Below are positions 11,991 to 24,496 of a stretch of 64,000 bases of DNA, piece after piece. The notes under the pieces were generated by a model. It was given only the letters and a program-made list of their open reading frames with translations. It did no database searches and was not told where the DNA came from. The translations under genes and the position numbers were made by a program. The stretch's first letter is position 1. Every line of letters starts with the position of its first letter. Source of the stretch: Nyssa sinensis (Eukaryota; Streptophyta; Magnoliopsida; Cornales; Nyssaceae); NCBI GenBank assembly GCA_008638375.1, contig CM018048.1, forward strand, positions 7,240,089 to 7,304,088. The letters run 5' to 3'.

Positions 11991-12252
11991 GAGTTACTTG
12001 GAACAATAGACAAAGCAGTGGATGGACTAGTTTTAGAGAGAAACTATTGAAAAATGGCTTGAAGCTCACTCAGTATGAATGGTTAGAGCATGAGAATCAT
12101 GAGATTTAGATGAAAAAAGAATGGGATTGGAGGTCATATGATTGTAATATACAGAGTCAAAAAACCAAGACGAGTTACTTGGAACAATAGACAGAGCAGT
12201 GGATGGACTAGTTTTAGAGAGAACCTATTGAAAAATGGCTTGAAGCTCACTT
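11891..12252. repeat. 181-bp tandem duplication inside element C
   Basis: AGTATGAATGGTTAGAGC begins at 11891 and again at 12072, and both copies run to GAAGCTCAC, with very few differences. The duplication covers the end of gag and the protease start. It probably arose after insertion, because the copies are more alike than the surrounding decay would suggest. Confidence 0.9.
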
Positions 12253-13228
12253 ACAGGTACAGAGGGTTCATCAATGGCAGCAGTAGTAATAGTAGAGCGA
12301 GGCATGAATCTGGAAGAAGTACTGGACTTACTTTTGAAAAAATCCGGTTGATGAGGTTTTGTAGGACAATACTCAATAGAATGGCCAATGGTATGACAGT
12401 AACGACATTCAACCTGAGGGTGTGAGGAGAAAGCAACTGGGCGAGAGGGGCAATGATCTGTAATATGCCCTTTCTTTTGACAAGTGTGACAAGTAATAGT
12501 AGGGCAATCTGCAAGAAAATTACCACTCTTGCGGCAAAAGTGACAGTAGAGTTTGCAGCTAGTGGAAGGTTGAGTATTGGAAAGAATAACAGCAAGAATA
12601 ACATCGGAGCGTGGAGGTTTTAGAGTCTCCAGTCGAGTTTCTTCAAAGATGAGCTCAAATACTGCATTATTAAGCGGGGGCCGAGGATTTCGATGAAGCA
12701 GTGAAGCTCTGATAGGTTCATAATTACTCGTGAGTGCCATAAGGAAGGTGAAAATCATATTGCATCACCTTTTGTTTCCCATTCTAGCTTGGGGAGAGCG
12801 AGTTGATCCTAGAGAGAATGCATATGAGAGAGGAATTTACTGATAGACTGACCGGGTTCTTGTTTGAGAGAATGAAGATGGCCTACTAATTGATAACGGT
12901 GAGCAAGGTTAGCAATAGTAAACCGTTTAGCTAGAAGATCCCAAATTTCCTTGGTCGTTTTAAAATGACCAAACTCTTGATGGATAGAGGGCACATACGT
13001 ATTGCGAAACCAAGTGATGATCTGGTGGTTCTTACCGTCCCATGTATCCAACTGTTCGAAGAATTTTGCGTCCTCTTCGTTATCTACTTTTATGGGGGCA
13101 GGTGTGTCTCCAGTAACAATACGCCAAAGCATACTTCCTTTAAGAAAGCTATGTATGACCTGTGCCCAAAGATTATAGTTGTCATCGAGTGTAGTGGAGA
13201 TAGAATGATCAGATTCAAATTTGTCCAT
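12225..13228 (-). pseudogene. Copia gag fragments with three zinc knuckles (element C)
   Basis: The upstream ORF (12809-13228) starts MDKFESDHS and has the UBN2/retrotrans-gag type pattern, including YNLWAQVIHSFLKG, EIWDLLAKRFT and LHSLKQEPGQSISKF. After a frame break, 12225-12758 carries three CCHC-like clusters in a row: CHFCRKSGNFLADC, CHTCQKKGHITDHC and CRYCHTIGHSIEYC. In the first, the histidine is replaced by Asn. Gag forms the particle that packages element RNA; this copy is broken. Confidence 0.85.
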
Positions 13229-13429
13229 GATTTGGGAAAGAAAACCTTTGAAAAAGTATTGTTATTGAGAAAAACTAGGTGTTGCAAGCAGAATAGGCGA
13301 AAACTAACCGCGAAATTAGAATCAGACGGTCGAAGACTCTAGGGAACCAGTTTGAACCGGTCCAGAAAAGGGTGAACTGGCCAAGAGAAGCCTCAAGTCG
13401 TGAACCAGTTTAGGTGGACTAGCTGGTTG

Positions 13430-13720
13430 CCCTAGATGACGTGGCAGTTAATGCTGACATGGAGCACAATCAGCGTTTGACTAATGACGTGGCTATTGAC
13501 GGTGCTGATGACGTGGTTGATGACATGGCTGCTGACGTGGTAAAAAGTGGGGTCTGGTGATGGCGTGGTAGCTTACGTGGCAGAAGTGGGACTGACGTGG
13601 TAGATGACATGTTTGTTGATGTGGCTGTTGATGCGGTCAAAGTGGGATTGGTTGATGACGTGTCAGTGATGTGGCAGATAACATGGCACTCATAGGGCTA
13701 ACGTGGCAGAACTTGATGTA
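13430..13720. repeat. Degenerate TGACGTGGC-rich leader of element C
   Basis: Seven ACGTGG hexamers lie at 13439, 13487, 13511, 13535, 13575, 13595 and 13701, mostly as TGACGTGG, with further near matches such as GATGTGGC and GACGTGTC. The spacing is irregular (20 to 50 bases, with one larger gap). The tract lies between the primer-binding site and gag. ACGTGGC is the core of plant ABRE/G-box sites bound by bZIP factors. Whether this is regulatory or just a diverged minisatellite cannot be told from sequence alone. Confidence 0.7.
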
Positions 13721-14023
13721 TGGGCCACGCGGAGCATCGTGGAGGAGCGTGGGCGGTGCATGGAACATGTGGTCCGTGTGGCCCAGTCTAGAAACCTTCT
13801 TGGGGCGCATGGAAGCTCTGATGAGGCTTTAGTTTGGACTGTTGGGCTCGTATGGTGGTGGAGATTAATTCTATCTACTTGGAATTGAAATTTTGATGAG
13901 ATCACACAGGGTCATATCTTATGGTGATAGAGGTTTAATGTTAAAAAAAAAAAACTTATAGTGCAGACTCCTATCACTGGAGAATTAGTGATTTAGGCAG
14001 CCACTACAATAGAGATAGGGAAT

Positions 14024-14036
14024 GGCTCTAATACCA
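14024..14036 (-). other. Primer-binding site of element C
   Basis: The plus strand reads GGCTCTAATACCA directly next to the LTR. The complement, TGGTATTAGAGCC, differs by one base from the usual initiator-Met tRNA primer site TGGTATCAGAGC. It fixes the direction of the element and the inner LTR edge at 14037. Confidence 0.85.
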
Positions 14037-14249
14037 TGTTAGAATAAAAAGAAAAGAGGGAGGAGAGACATGAGAATAAAGCTCTATATTGTATGTTGTG
14101 ATTGTGTTGTACATAGAGATCTCCTTTATATAGGAGGAGCAATAAAGCAAATAAGGAAATAAGGTATGGTGGTAGTACAGTAGTACAATAGCAGTACAGT
14201 AGTACACTAAAGTGGAAGAAATTTACATTCATGTGGTGTACATTTAACA
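14037..14249 (-). repeat. 5' LTR of element C
   Basis: The sequence runs from TGTTAGAATAAA to ACATTTAACA on the plus strand, with matching TGTTA/TAACA ends. It includes a TATATAGG-like box near 14134. The outer 30-40 bases (AAAGTGGAAGAAATTTACATTC...) also occur in the flanking tandem repeat at 14265 onward, so the outer boundary is uncertain and could lie nearer 14206. Confidence 0.65.
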
Positions 14250-16886
14250 CCTATAATGCAACAGAAAGTGGAAGAAATTTACATTTATGTGGTGTGAATG
14301 TTGTCATGACTTGGTTTGATGGATTTTTTCTCTACATGTGTATGATTAAATGATAAAAAAGTGTGTTGAATGATTGTCTCATGTTGAATCTCCTTTTTGC
14401 ATCCCTATAATGCAACATAAAGTGGACAGGATAATAAGATAGTTAAAATTCTGAATCTCCTTTTTGCATCCCTACAATGCAACAGAAAGTGGAAGAAATT
14501 TACATTCCTATGGTGTGAATGTTGTTATGACTTGGTTTGATGGATTTTTTCTCTACATGCGTATGATTAAATGATAAAAAAGTGTGTTGACTGATTGTCT
14601 CATGCTGAATCTCCTTTTTGCATCCCTATAATGCAACAAAAAGTGGAAGAAATTTACATTCCTGTGGTGTGAACGCTGTCATGACTTGGTTTGATGGATT
14701 TTTTCTCTATATGCGTATGATTAAATGATAAAAAAGTGTGTTGAATGATTGTCTCATGCTCATATCGTAACTTGGTTCCAAACAATTAGACAAGGTTGAT
14801 ACAATTTTTTTTTGTAATCTGATTTCATTTTGTAATTTGTTTGTTAATAATGGGTTATATATATAATTGGCATTTAGCCTTTCTTGTGTCATGTATTACA
14901 TTCCAACCAAGTCAACAATTTGGAAATCGTCATTGGTTTGGCTATATAATTAGATCATGAGAAGGTACTGAAGATTGAGTGTGGAATTTGAGATAGCGAA
15001 CTACAATCCTCTTCTTTCTGTTAGCATACGAATAGAGCTAATTGCTTCATTCTTTTATTTTTTTTCCTTTTGTTTGTTTATAATTTTGAGTTTCAAGCAA
15101 CATTGATCTTCTTGAAGGGTTTCTTTCATCTACTTCTGAATTTGATTTAATAGTTAAAATATCAGTATCTATTCTCTCTGTATGGGTGAAAGAAAATTGA
15201 ATTGAAGAAGTGAAATCTTTTTTATTTGTTGACCTTAAAAAATTATCAAACCAACTGTTAAGAAGGGTTTCACTATGTATGATATATTATTGTTAAATGT
15301 GTTTTAGATCATTTTTTTATCATTTCCAAATCTTTTGCTTTTTATGCATACAATATGTTTTTTTTTTAATTTGGTTTATCTTGGCTAAAGATGTTAGTGA
15401 TGGATAGTTTGGAACTTAAATGTGATTTCTACCTCATTTGGACCAGATGTGTTGAAAGGTGTTAAAGTCCATAATGTTTAAATTTTTCCCTATGGACTCG
15501 CACAAGATATTGAAAGGTTCTGAATAGGGAGGTTTGTGTGTAAATATTAATTCTCAAATATAAAATTTCTCTTCCTATGGTTTTTCATTGCGTGCAACTA
15601 GAACTGGCAATTTTGGTCAAAATCTTATTTTGATATTACGGTCTCTTCTTTCTCCTCATTCTTTCTTCTCTCTCTCCTTTCTTTTTCTTTACAATTTAAA
15701 GTTTTAGGACAAAGGTTCTGGTTGATTTTCAACAAAGGTTTCAGATTAAAATTTTTCAATTCAAGAGTTTCAAGGTCAGTCTCTCTCTTTCTCTCTCTCA
15801 CACACACACACATACACATACACGTTGTTGGATGCATTTTTATTTTTGTAGTTGAATGATTATACAAGGATATTATTTTATGTAATTATAAAATTTTGTG
15901 GTTGAATGATTATCCCGATCTCATATCCCAACTTGGTTCCAAATGAGTAAAGAGGGTTTGTTTCCTATGGTTTTTCACAGCACACAAATAAAGCTACAAA
16001 TTTTGGTCAAAATTTTATTTTGATGTTATAGTTTCTCATTTCTCTTAATTCTCTCCTCTCTCCATTTCCTTTCTTTTTGTTTATAATTTAAAATTTCCTG
16101 GAACATTTTCTAGGTGATTTTCAACAAGGGTTTCTGATTAAATTTTTTCAATTCAAGAGTTTCAAGGTGAGTCTCTCTCTCATGCTTTTGGATGGATTTT
16201 TATTTTTGCAATTGAATGATTATACAAGGACATTATTTTGTGCAATTATGAAATTGTGTGGTTGAATGATTGTGCCAATCTCATTTCCCAACTTGGTTCC
16301 AAATGAGTAGACTGGGTTCTTTTCCTATAGTTTTCACAGCATACAAATAGAGCTAGCAATTTTGGTCAAAATTTTATTTTGATCTTACAGTTTCTTACTT
16401 CTCCTGATTCTTTTTTCTCTCCCTCTTCCTCTCTTTTTGTTTATAATTTAAAATTTCCCGGCATATTTTCTAGTTCATTTTCAACAATTCTCATCAATTT
16501 TTTTTCAATTCAAGAGTTTCAAGGTCTCTCTCTCTCTCTGACACACTTTTGGATAGATTTTTATTTTTGTAGTTGAATGATTATACAAGGATATTATTTT
16601 ATGCAATTATAAAATTTTGTGGTTGAATGATTATCCCGGTCTCATATCACAACGTAGTTCCAAATAAGTAGACAAGGTTTTTTTCCTAAGGTTTTTCACA
16701 GCATACAAATAGAGCTAGAATTTTGGTTAAAACTTTATTTTGTTGTTACGACTTCTAATTTCTCCTTATTCTCTCTCTCTCTTTCTTTTTGTTTATAATT
16801 TAAATTTCAGGGCGCATTTTCTAGTTGATTTTCAAGAAGGGTTTCTGATTAAATTTATTCATTTCAAGAGTTTTAAGGCTAGTCTC

Positions 16887-16919
<33 letters not shown>

Positions 16920-18772
16920 GCGTTTGATGGATTTTTATTTTTGCAATTGAATGATTATACAGGGATATTATTTTGTGCAATTATAAAATTTGGTGGTTTC
17001 ATGATTGTGTTGGTCTCATATCTCAACTTGGTTCTAAATGAGTAGACATAGTTCTTTTCCTTTGTTTTTTCAAAACTTACAAATAGAGCTAGCAATTTTG
17101 GTTAAAATTTTATTTTGATATTACAGTTTCTTATTCCTCTCTCTTCTATATTCTCTCTATCTTCCTCTCTTTTTGTTTATAATTTAAAGTTTTAGGGCAC
17201 CTTTTCTAGTTGATTCTCAAGAAGGGATTTTGATTAAATTTTTTCAATTCAGAGTTTCAAGACAAGTCTCTCTCTTTCTCTCTCTCGAACATACGCACGT
17301 TGGATGGAGTTTTTTTTCGTAGTTGAATGATTATACGTGGACATTATTTTGTGCAATTATAAAATTGCGTGGTTGAATGATTGTACTAGTCTCATATCCC
17401 AACTTGGTTCCAAATGACTAGATAGGGTTCTTTTCTTGTGATTTTTCACAACATACAAATATAGCTTGCAATTTTGGTCAAAGTTTTATTTTGATGTTAC
17501 GGTTTCTAATTACTGTTACCGGTCACATATCCGAACTTGGTTCCAAATGAGTAGACAGGATTCTTCTCCTTTGTTTTTTCATAGCATACAAATAGAGCTA
17601 GCAATTTCGGTCAAAATTTTATTTTGATGTTACGGTTTCTTTTTTCTCATGATTTTGTCTTCTCTCTCTCCTCCTCTCTTTTTTGTTTATAATTTAAAGT
17701 TTTAGGGCATATTTTCTAGTTTATTTTCAAGAAAGGTTTGTGATTAAATTTTTTTTAATTCGAGAGTTTCAATGTTAGTTTCTTTCTTTCTCTCACACAC
17801 ACTCGTTGTTGGATGAATTTTTGCAGTTGAATGATTATACAAGGACTTTAATTTTTGCAAAATTAAAATTGTGTGTCTTATGATTGTGCCAGTCTCATAT
17901 CCCAACTTAGCTTCAAATGAGTGGACAGGGTTCTTTTCCTATGGTTTTTCACAACATACAAATAGAACTACAATTATGGTTAAAATTTTATTTGATGTTA
18001 CGATTTCTTATTTCTCCCGATTCTATGTTCTCTCACTCTTCCGCTCTTTTTTGTTTATAATTTAAAGTTTCAAGACACATTTTTAGTTCATTTTCAAGGA
18101 GGGTTTCTGATTAAATTTTTTCAATTCAAGAGTTTCAAGGTCAATCTCTCTCTCACACACACACGCGCTGTTGGATAGATTTTTAATTTTGCAGTTGAAT
18201 AATTATACAAGGACATTATTTCTAATTGTAAAATTGTGTTATTTAATGATTTTGCCAATCTCATATCCCAACTTGGTTCCAAATGAGTAGACGGGGTTCT
18301 TTTCCTATGGTTTTTCATAGCATACAAAGAGAGTTAGCAATTTTGGTCAAAATTTTATTTTGATGTTACAGTTTCTTATTTCTCTTGATTCTCTCTTTTC
18401 TCTCTCCTCATCTCTTTTTGTTCATAATTTAAAGTTTCAGTACACATTGTCTAGTTGGTTTTCGAGAAGGGTTTTTGATTAAAATTTTCCCATTCAAGAG
18501 TTTCAAGATCCTTTTCTCTCTTTCTCTCTCTCACACACACACAAGCTATTGGATAGATTTTTATTTTTGCGATTGAATGATTATACAAGGACTTTATTTT
18601 GTGGAAAATTAAAATTTTGTGGTTTTATGAATGTGCCAATCTCATATTCCAACTTAGTTCCAAATGAGTAGACAAGTTTCTTTTTCTATGGTTTTTCACA
18701 GCATACAAATAAAACTAGCAATTATGGTCAAAATTTTATTTGATGTCACGGTTTCTTATTTTTCCTAATTCT

Positions 18773-18816
<44 letters not shown>

Positions 18817-21800
18817 TCTCTCTCTCTCTATCTCTATCTCTCTTCCTCTCATTTTGTTTATAATTTAAAGTTTCAATGCACATTTTCTAGTGGATTTTCA
18901 AGAAGGGTATCTGATTAAATTTTCTCAATTCAAGAGTTTCTTATTAAATTTTCTCGATTCAAGAGTTTCAAGGTCTCTCTCCCTCTCTCACACAAACACA
19001 CCTTTTCTTTTTTATGTTGAGAATCACACCTTTTATTTTTTATGTTGAGAATGATTATACAGTGACATTATTTTGTGTAATTATAAAATTGTGTGGTTTT
19101 ATGATTGTGCCAGTCTCTTATCCTAACTCGTTCCAAATGTGTATACGGGGTTCTTTTCCTATGGTTTTTCATAGCATACAAAAAGTGTATACAAACAGAC
19201 CTAGCAATTTTGGTCAAAATTTTATTTTGACATTACAATTTCTTATTTCTCCCGATTCTCCCTCCTCTTTCTCTTCCTCTCTTTTTGTTTATAATTTAAA
19301 GTTTTAGGGCATCTTTTCTAGTTGATTTTCACTAAAGGGATTTTGATTAAAATTTTTCAATTCAAGAGTTTCAAGACCAGTCTCTCTCTTTCTCTTTGAC
19401 ACACACACACACGTTGGATGGATTTTTTTTTTTTTTGCAGTTAAATGATTATACATGCACATTATTTTGTGCAATTATAAAATTTTGTGGTTGAGTGATT
19501 GTGCCAGTCTCATCCCAACTTGGTTCCGAATAAGTAAATAGGGTTCTTTTCTTATGGTTTTTCACAGCATACAAATATAGCTTGCAATTTTGGTCAAAGT
19601 TTTATTTTGATGTTATGGTTTGCAGTTATAAAATTATGTTGTTGAATGATTGTGCCAATCTCATATCCCAACTTGGTTCCGAAGAAGTAAATATGGTTCT
19701 TTTCTTATGGTTTTTCACAGCATACAAATATAACTTGCAACTTTGGTTAATGTTTTATTTTGATGTTAGAATTATTTTGATGTTATGGTATCTAATTTTT
19801 GTTATCGGACACATACCCCACCTTGGTTCCAAATGAGTAGACAACATACAAATAGACCTAGCAATTTCGGTCAAAATTTTATTTTGATGTTACAGTTTCT
19901 TATTTCTCATGATTTTGTCTTCTCTCTCCTCCTCTCTTTTTTTTGTTTATAATTTAAAGTTTTAGGGAACATTTTCGAGTTGATTTTCAAGAAGGGTTTG
20001 TGATTAAATTTTTTTCAATTCGAGAGTTTCAATGTCAGTTTCTCTATTTCTCTCTCACACACACACACATGTTGTTGGATGGATTTTTATTTTTGTAGTT
20101 GAATGATTATAGGACTTTAATTTCTGCAAAATTAAAATTGTGTCATCTTATGATTGTGCCAGTCTCATATCCCAACTTAGTTCCAAATGAGTAGATAGGG
20201 TTATTTTCCTATGGTTTTTCACAGCATACAAATAGAACTAGCAGTTATGGTCAACATTTTATTTGATGCTACGGTTTATTATTTCTCCTAAAACTCTCTC
20301 TCTCACACAAACACACGTTGGATAGATTTTTATTTTTGTACTTGAATGATTATACAAGGGTATTATTTTGTGTAATTATAAAATTGTGGTTTTATGATTG
20401 TGCCGGTCTCATATCCCAACTTGGTTCCAAATGAGTAGATGGGGTTCTTTTCCTATGGTTTTTCATAGCATACAAATAAACCTAGCAATTTTGGTCAAAA
20501 TTTTATTTTGATGTTACGGTTTCTTATTTCTCCTTGATTCTCCCTTCTCTTTCTCCTCCTCTCTTTTTGTTTATAATTTAAAGTTTTTAGGGCACATTTT
20601 CTAGTTGATTTCAAATAAGGGTTTCTGATTAAATTTTTTCAATTCAAGAGTTTCAAGGTTTGTTTCTCTCTTTATCTCACACACACACACACACACACAC
20701 ACACTGTTGGATGGATTTTTATATTTACAGTTGAATGATTATACAAGGATTTCATTTTCTGCAAAATTTAAATTGTGAGGTTTTATGATTGTGCCATTCT
20801 CATATTCAAACTTAGTTCCCAATGAGTAGACAATGTTCTTTTCCATTAGTTTTTTCACAACATACAAAGAGAACTAGCAATTATGGTCAAAATTTTATTT
20901 GATGTTACGGTTTTTTATTTCTCATGATTCTCTTTTCACTCTTTTTTTTTTTTTTTTTTAAATTTAAAGTTTGAGGGCACATTTTCTGGTTGATTTTCAA
21001 GACGAGTTTCTAATTAAATGTTTTCAATTTAAGAGTTTCAAGTTCGGTTTCTCTTTCTCTCTCACACACACACACACGTTATTGGATAGATTTTTAATTT
21101 TGTAGTTGAATGATTATACAAGGACATTATTTTGTGTAACTATAAATTTCATGTTTTAGTGATTTTTTTGGTCTCATAACCCCACTTGGTTCCAAAAGAG
21201 TAGATGGGGTTCTTTTTCTTGTGTTTTTCATAGCATACAAATAGAGCTAGCAGTTTTGGTCAAGATTTTATTTTGATGTTACATTTTCTTATTTCTTCTT
21301 ATATCCCCTTCTCTTCCTCTTCCTCTTCCTCTTCCTCTTCCTCTCTTTTTGTTTATAATTTAAAATTTCTTACCACATTTTCTAGTTGATTTTTAACAAG
21401 GGTTTCTGATTAAATTTTTTCGAGGTCAATCTCCCTCTTACTCTTTCCCACACACGCTTTTGGATGGATTTTTATTTTTGCAGTTGAATGATTATACAAG
21501 GATATTTCAGTCTTATATCCCAACTTGGTTCCAAATGAGTAGACAAGGTTTTTTTCATATGGTTTTTCACAGCATGCAAATAGAGCTAACATTTTGGTCA
21601 AAATTTTATTTTGATGTTATGGTTTCTAATTTCTCCTGATTCTCTCTTCTCTCTCTTCCTCTGTTTTTGTTTCTAATTTAAAGTTTCAAAGCACATTTTC
21701 TATTTGATTTGCAAGAAGGGTTTTTGATTAAATTTATTCAATTCAAGTGTTTCAAGGCCAATCTCTCTCTCACATACACACGTTGGATGGATTTTTATTT

Positions 21801-22833
21801 TTGTAGTTGAATGAGTAGGCATGGTTCTTTTCCTATGATTTTTCGCACCATACAAATAGAGCTAACAATTTTAGTCGAAATAAATTTTATTTTGATGTTA
21901 CAGTTTCTTATTTCTCCCAATTCTCTCTTTCTTTTCATTTCTTTTGTTTATAATTTAAAGTTTTAGGGCACATTTTCCTGTTGATTTTCAAAAAGGGATT
22001 CTGATTAAATTTTTTCAATTTAAGAGTTTCAAGGCTAGTCTCTCTCTCTCTCTCTTTCACACACACGTACACAAACATGTTATTGGATGTTTTTTTTTTT
22101 TTTTGGTAGTTGAATGATTATACAAGGACATTATTTTGTGCAATTATAAAATTGTGGGGTTGAATGATTGTGTCGGTCTCATATGCCAACTTGGTTCCAA
22201 ATGAGTAGACAATGTTCTTTTCTTATGGTTTTTCACAGCATACAAATAGAAATTGCAATTTTGGTCAAAATTTTATTTTCATGTTACGGTTTCTAATTTC
22301 TATTGCTAGTCTCATATCCGAACTTGGTTCCAAATGAGTAGACTTGATTCTTTTCCTATGATTTTTCACAACATACAAATAGAGCTAATACTTTGGGTCA
22401 AATTTTATTTTGATGTTACAGTTTCTTATTTCTCCTGATTCTCTCTTCACTCTCACCTATCTTTTTGTTTATAATTTAAAGTTTCAAGGCACATTTTCTA
22501 GTTGATTTTTAACAACGGTTTCTTATTAAATTTTTTGAATTCAAAAGTTTCAAGTTCTGTCCCTGTCTCTCCTTCTCTCTCTCTCTCACACAAACACACA
22601 CACCTTGTTAAAGGGATTTTTATTTTTGTAGTTGAATGATTATACAAAGACTTTATTTTGTGGAAAATTAAAATTTTGGGATTTTTTTATTATGCTAGTC
22701 TCATATCCCAACATGGTTCCAAATGATTGTAGACATGGTTCTTTTCCTATGGTTTTTCTCAGCGCATACAAATAGAGCTAGCAATAATGGTCAAAGTTTC
22801 ATTTGATGCTACGGTTTCTTATTTCTCCTAATC

Positions 22834-22874
<41 letters not shown>

Positions 22875-23325
22875 GTTTTATTTTAAAGTTTCAAGGCACA
22901 TTTTTTAGTTGATTTTCAAGAAGGGTTTCTGATTAAATTTTTTCAATTCAGGAGTTTCAAAGTCAGCCCCTCTCTCTTTCTGTTACACACACATATGTTG
23001 GATGGATTTTATTTTTTATTTTTTTGCAATTGAATGATTATATTAGGGCATTATTTTATGTAATTATAAAAGTTTGTGGTTTAATGATTGTGCCGGTCTC
23101 ATATCCAAACTTGGTTCCAAATGAGTAGATGGGGTTCTTTTCCTATTGTGTTTTGTACTATAAAAATAGAGTATACAAATAAAGCTAGCAATTTTGGTTA
23201 AAATTTTATGTTGATGTTATTGTCTCTTATTTCTCATGTTCTCTCTTCTCTCCCTCTTCCTCTATTTTTGTTTATAATTTAAAATTTCCTGGCTCATTTT
23301 CTAGTTGATTGTCAACAAGGGTTTA
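14250..23325. repeat. Large composite tandem-repeat array, left part
   Basis: The first 500 bases hold 154-bp early units (ATGCAACA at 14257, 14411, 14477 and 14631; the 14411-14476 unit is partial). From about 15550 the main unit repeats every 360-400 bases. Module a reads GTCTCATATCCCAACTTGG, CAAATGAGTAGAC, TTTTTCACAGCATACAAA, TTTTATTTTGATGTTACGG. Module b is a CT-rich tract, TTTGTTTATAATTTAAAGTT, TTGATTTTCAAGAAGGGTTT, TTCAATTCAAGAGTTTCAAG, GTCAGTCTCTCTC, (CA)n, TTGGATGGATTTTTATTTTT, GCAGTTGAATGATTATAC, TTGTGCAATTATAAAATT. Some copies are short (about 130-150 bases, module a only), for example near 17434-17567 and 22225-22355. About two dozen module-a anchors are visible. No coding function is supported. 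Confidence 0.9.
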
Positions 23326-23829
23326 TGTTATTTGTGTCTTGCATTCTTGAGCCAACTCGCACTTAAACCGTTTTGAGCACTTTTGGTGGTTTACCGATCG
23401 ACACTTGGACCCAGAAAACCCCATTCTCTATTGACTAATCGGTACAAGAAATTTCAGAGCATTCGGAGAAAGTCAGAAAATGGCCTATCAGCACTCAGAG
23501 GGTGCAATCGGCACTCAGGTGCCAACAACCCCCCCTCTTTATGTGTCGATCGGCACTCGGGGTCTAGTTTCACGATTTTTGCCTCTTTTTCATATTTTAG
23601 GGTTTGGGAACATTATATAATGTATTGTTGCGAGAGAATGAGATAGAGAGAGCGGCATGAAGTCTTCTTAGACATTTGTGAGCGGGTTTTAACACCCTGA
23701 TTTGTATTCTTCACCTTTTAATAGGGGATCATTTGTTGTACTTCGCCCGTGGACGTAGGCTGTTTGTCTAACCACGTATATTTGGTGTTCTCTTGTTCTT
23801 GCTGTGTTTGTTTCTTTTCTCTTTGTTAT
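23326..23829 (+). repeat. 5' LTR of element A, main part
   Basis: It aligns along its length with 33189-33692. It has a TATA-like CATTATATAATG near 23605, followed by GTATTGTTGCGAGAGAATG, the likely promoter region. Compared with the 3' LTR there are scattered substitutions and a shorter GA run. It breaks off at CTTTGTTAT where element B begins; the last 34 bases are at 28728-28761. Confidence 0.92.
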
Positions 23830-24033
23830 TGAAGACAATGAGAATGGAAATTAAATCAATTTCATTCAAGAATTGTATCACATCTTTACATACATGGTCC
23901 CTGTATAATATGTACAAAAAGAACCAAAACATGGAAACATAAATAAAGTCAACCCAAATAATCAGCCTAAATATCATATTTTATTATGGTCTTAATTTCC
24001 TCCAAATCTTCTCCAAATCATTCGGGATTTCCA
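23830..24033 (-). repeat. 3' LTR of element B
   Basis: It begins TGAAGACAATGAGAATGG and ends GGGATTTCCA. It is a near copy of 28527-28727. It is immediately followed on the plus strand by CACTCCCCCTCAAG, whose complement is the AGGGGGAGT polypurine tract that primes plus-strand synthesis. Confidence 0.95.
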
Positions 24034-24115
24034 CACTCCCCCTCAAGTTGGATCATAGATATTAATCATGTCCAACTTGCAGATAAACTCTTCAAAGTTG
24101 GTCCTCTGTAATCCT

Positions 24116-24496
24116 TTAGTGAATATATCTGCTAATTGTTCTCTTGTAGGGATATAGGTCATGCAGATTGTCCCTTTTTTCAATTTTCTCCTTTATAAAG
24201 TGCCTGTCAACTTCTATATGTTTAGTCTTGTCGTGTTGAACAAGATTATGGGAAATGCTGATAGCAGCTTTGTTGTCACAATAAAGTTTGATTGGGAGCT
24301 CTATTATGACATGCAATTCCTCCAAAAGCTTTTGTAACCATAGCCCTTCACACATTCCTTGTGCAACAGCTCTGAATTCAGCTTCGGCGCTACTTCTGGC
24401 TACCACACTTTGCTTCTTACTCCTTTATGTTACTAGATTTCCCCAAACGTAGGTACAGTAGTCGGTAGTAGACCTTCTGTCTTCTGCTGATCCTGC
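24116..24496 (-). pseudogene. Copia RNase H end of element B
   Basis: It continues from the RT frame after an in-frame TAG replacing the Trp expected after YTDAD. A second stop (TAA) follows VT where W is expected. The rest shows the conserved VARSSAEAEFRA, EGLWLQKLLEEL, YCDNKAAI and HIEVDRHFIKEKI blocks. The catalytic residue positions are mostly present, but the two stops cut the protein in three. Confidence 0.9.

Larger units (their letters stand above)
10236..14249 (-). mobile_element. Degenerate, 3'-truncated Ty1/copia retrotransposon (element C)
   Basis: Read on the minus strand, the order is 5' LTR (14037-14249), primer-binding site (14024-14036), a long leader, gag with zinc knuckles, a weak protease and pre-integrase region, integrase, and the first part of reverse transcriptase. 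This gag-PR-INT-RT order is diagnostic of Ty1/copia. The coding region is broken by many stops and frameshifts. It ends in the N-terminal part of RT at about 10242, so the catalytic RT core, RNase H and 3' LTR are missing. No target duplication could be defined. It is an old, immobile copy. Confidence 0.85.
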
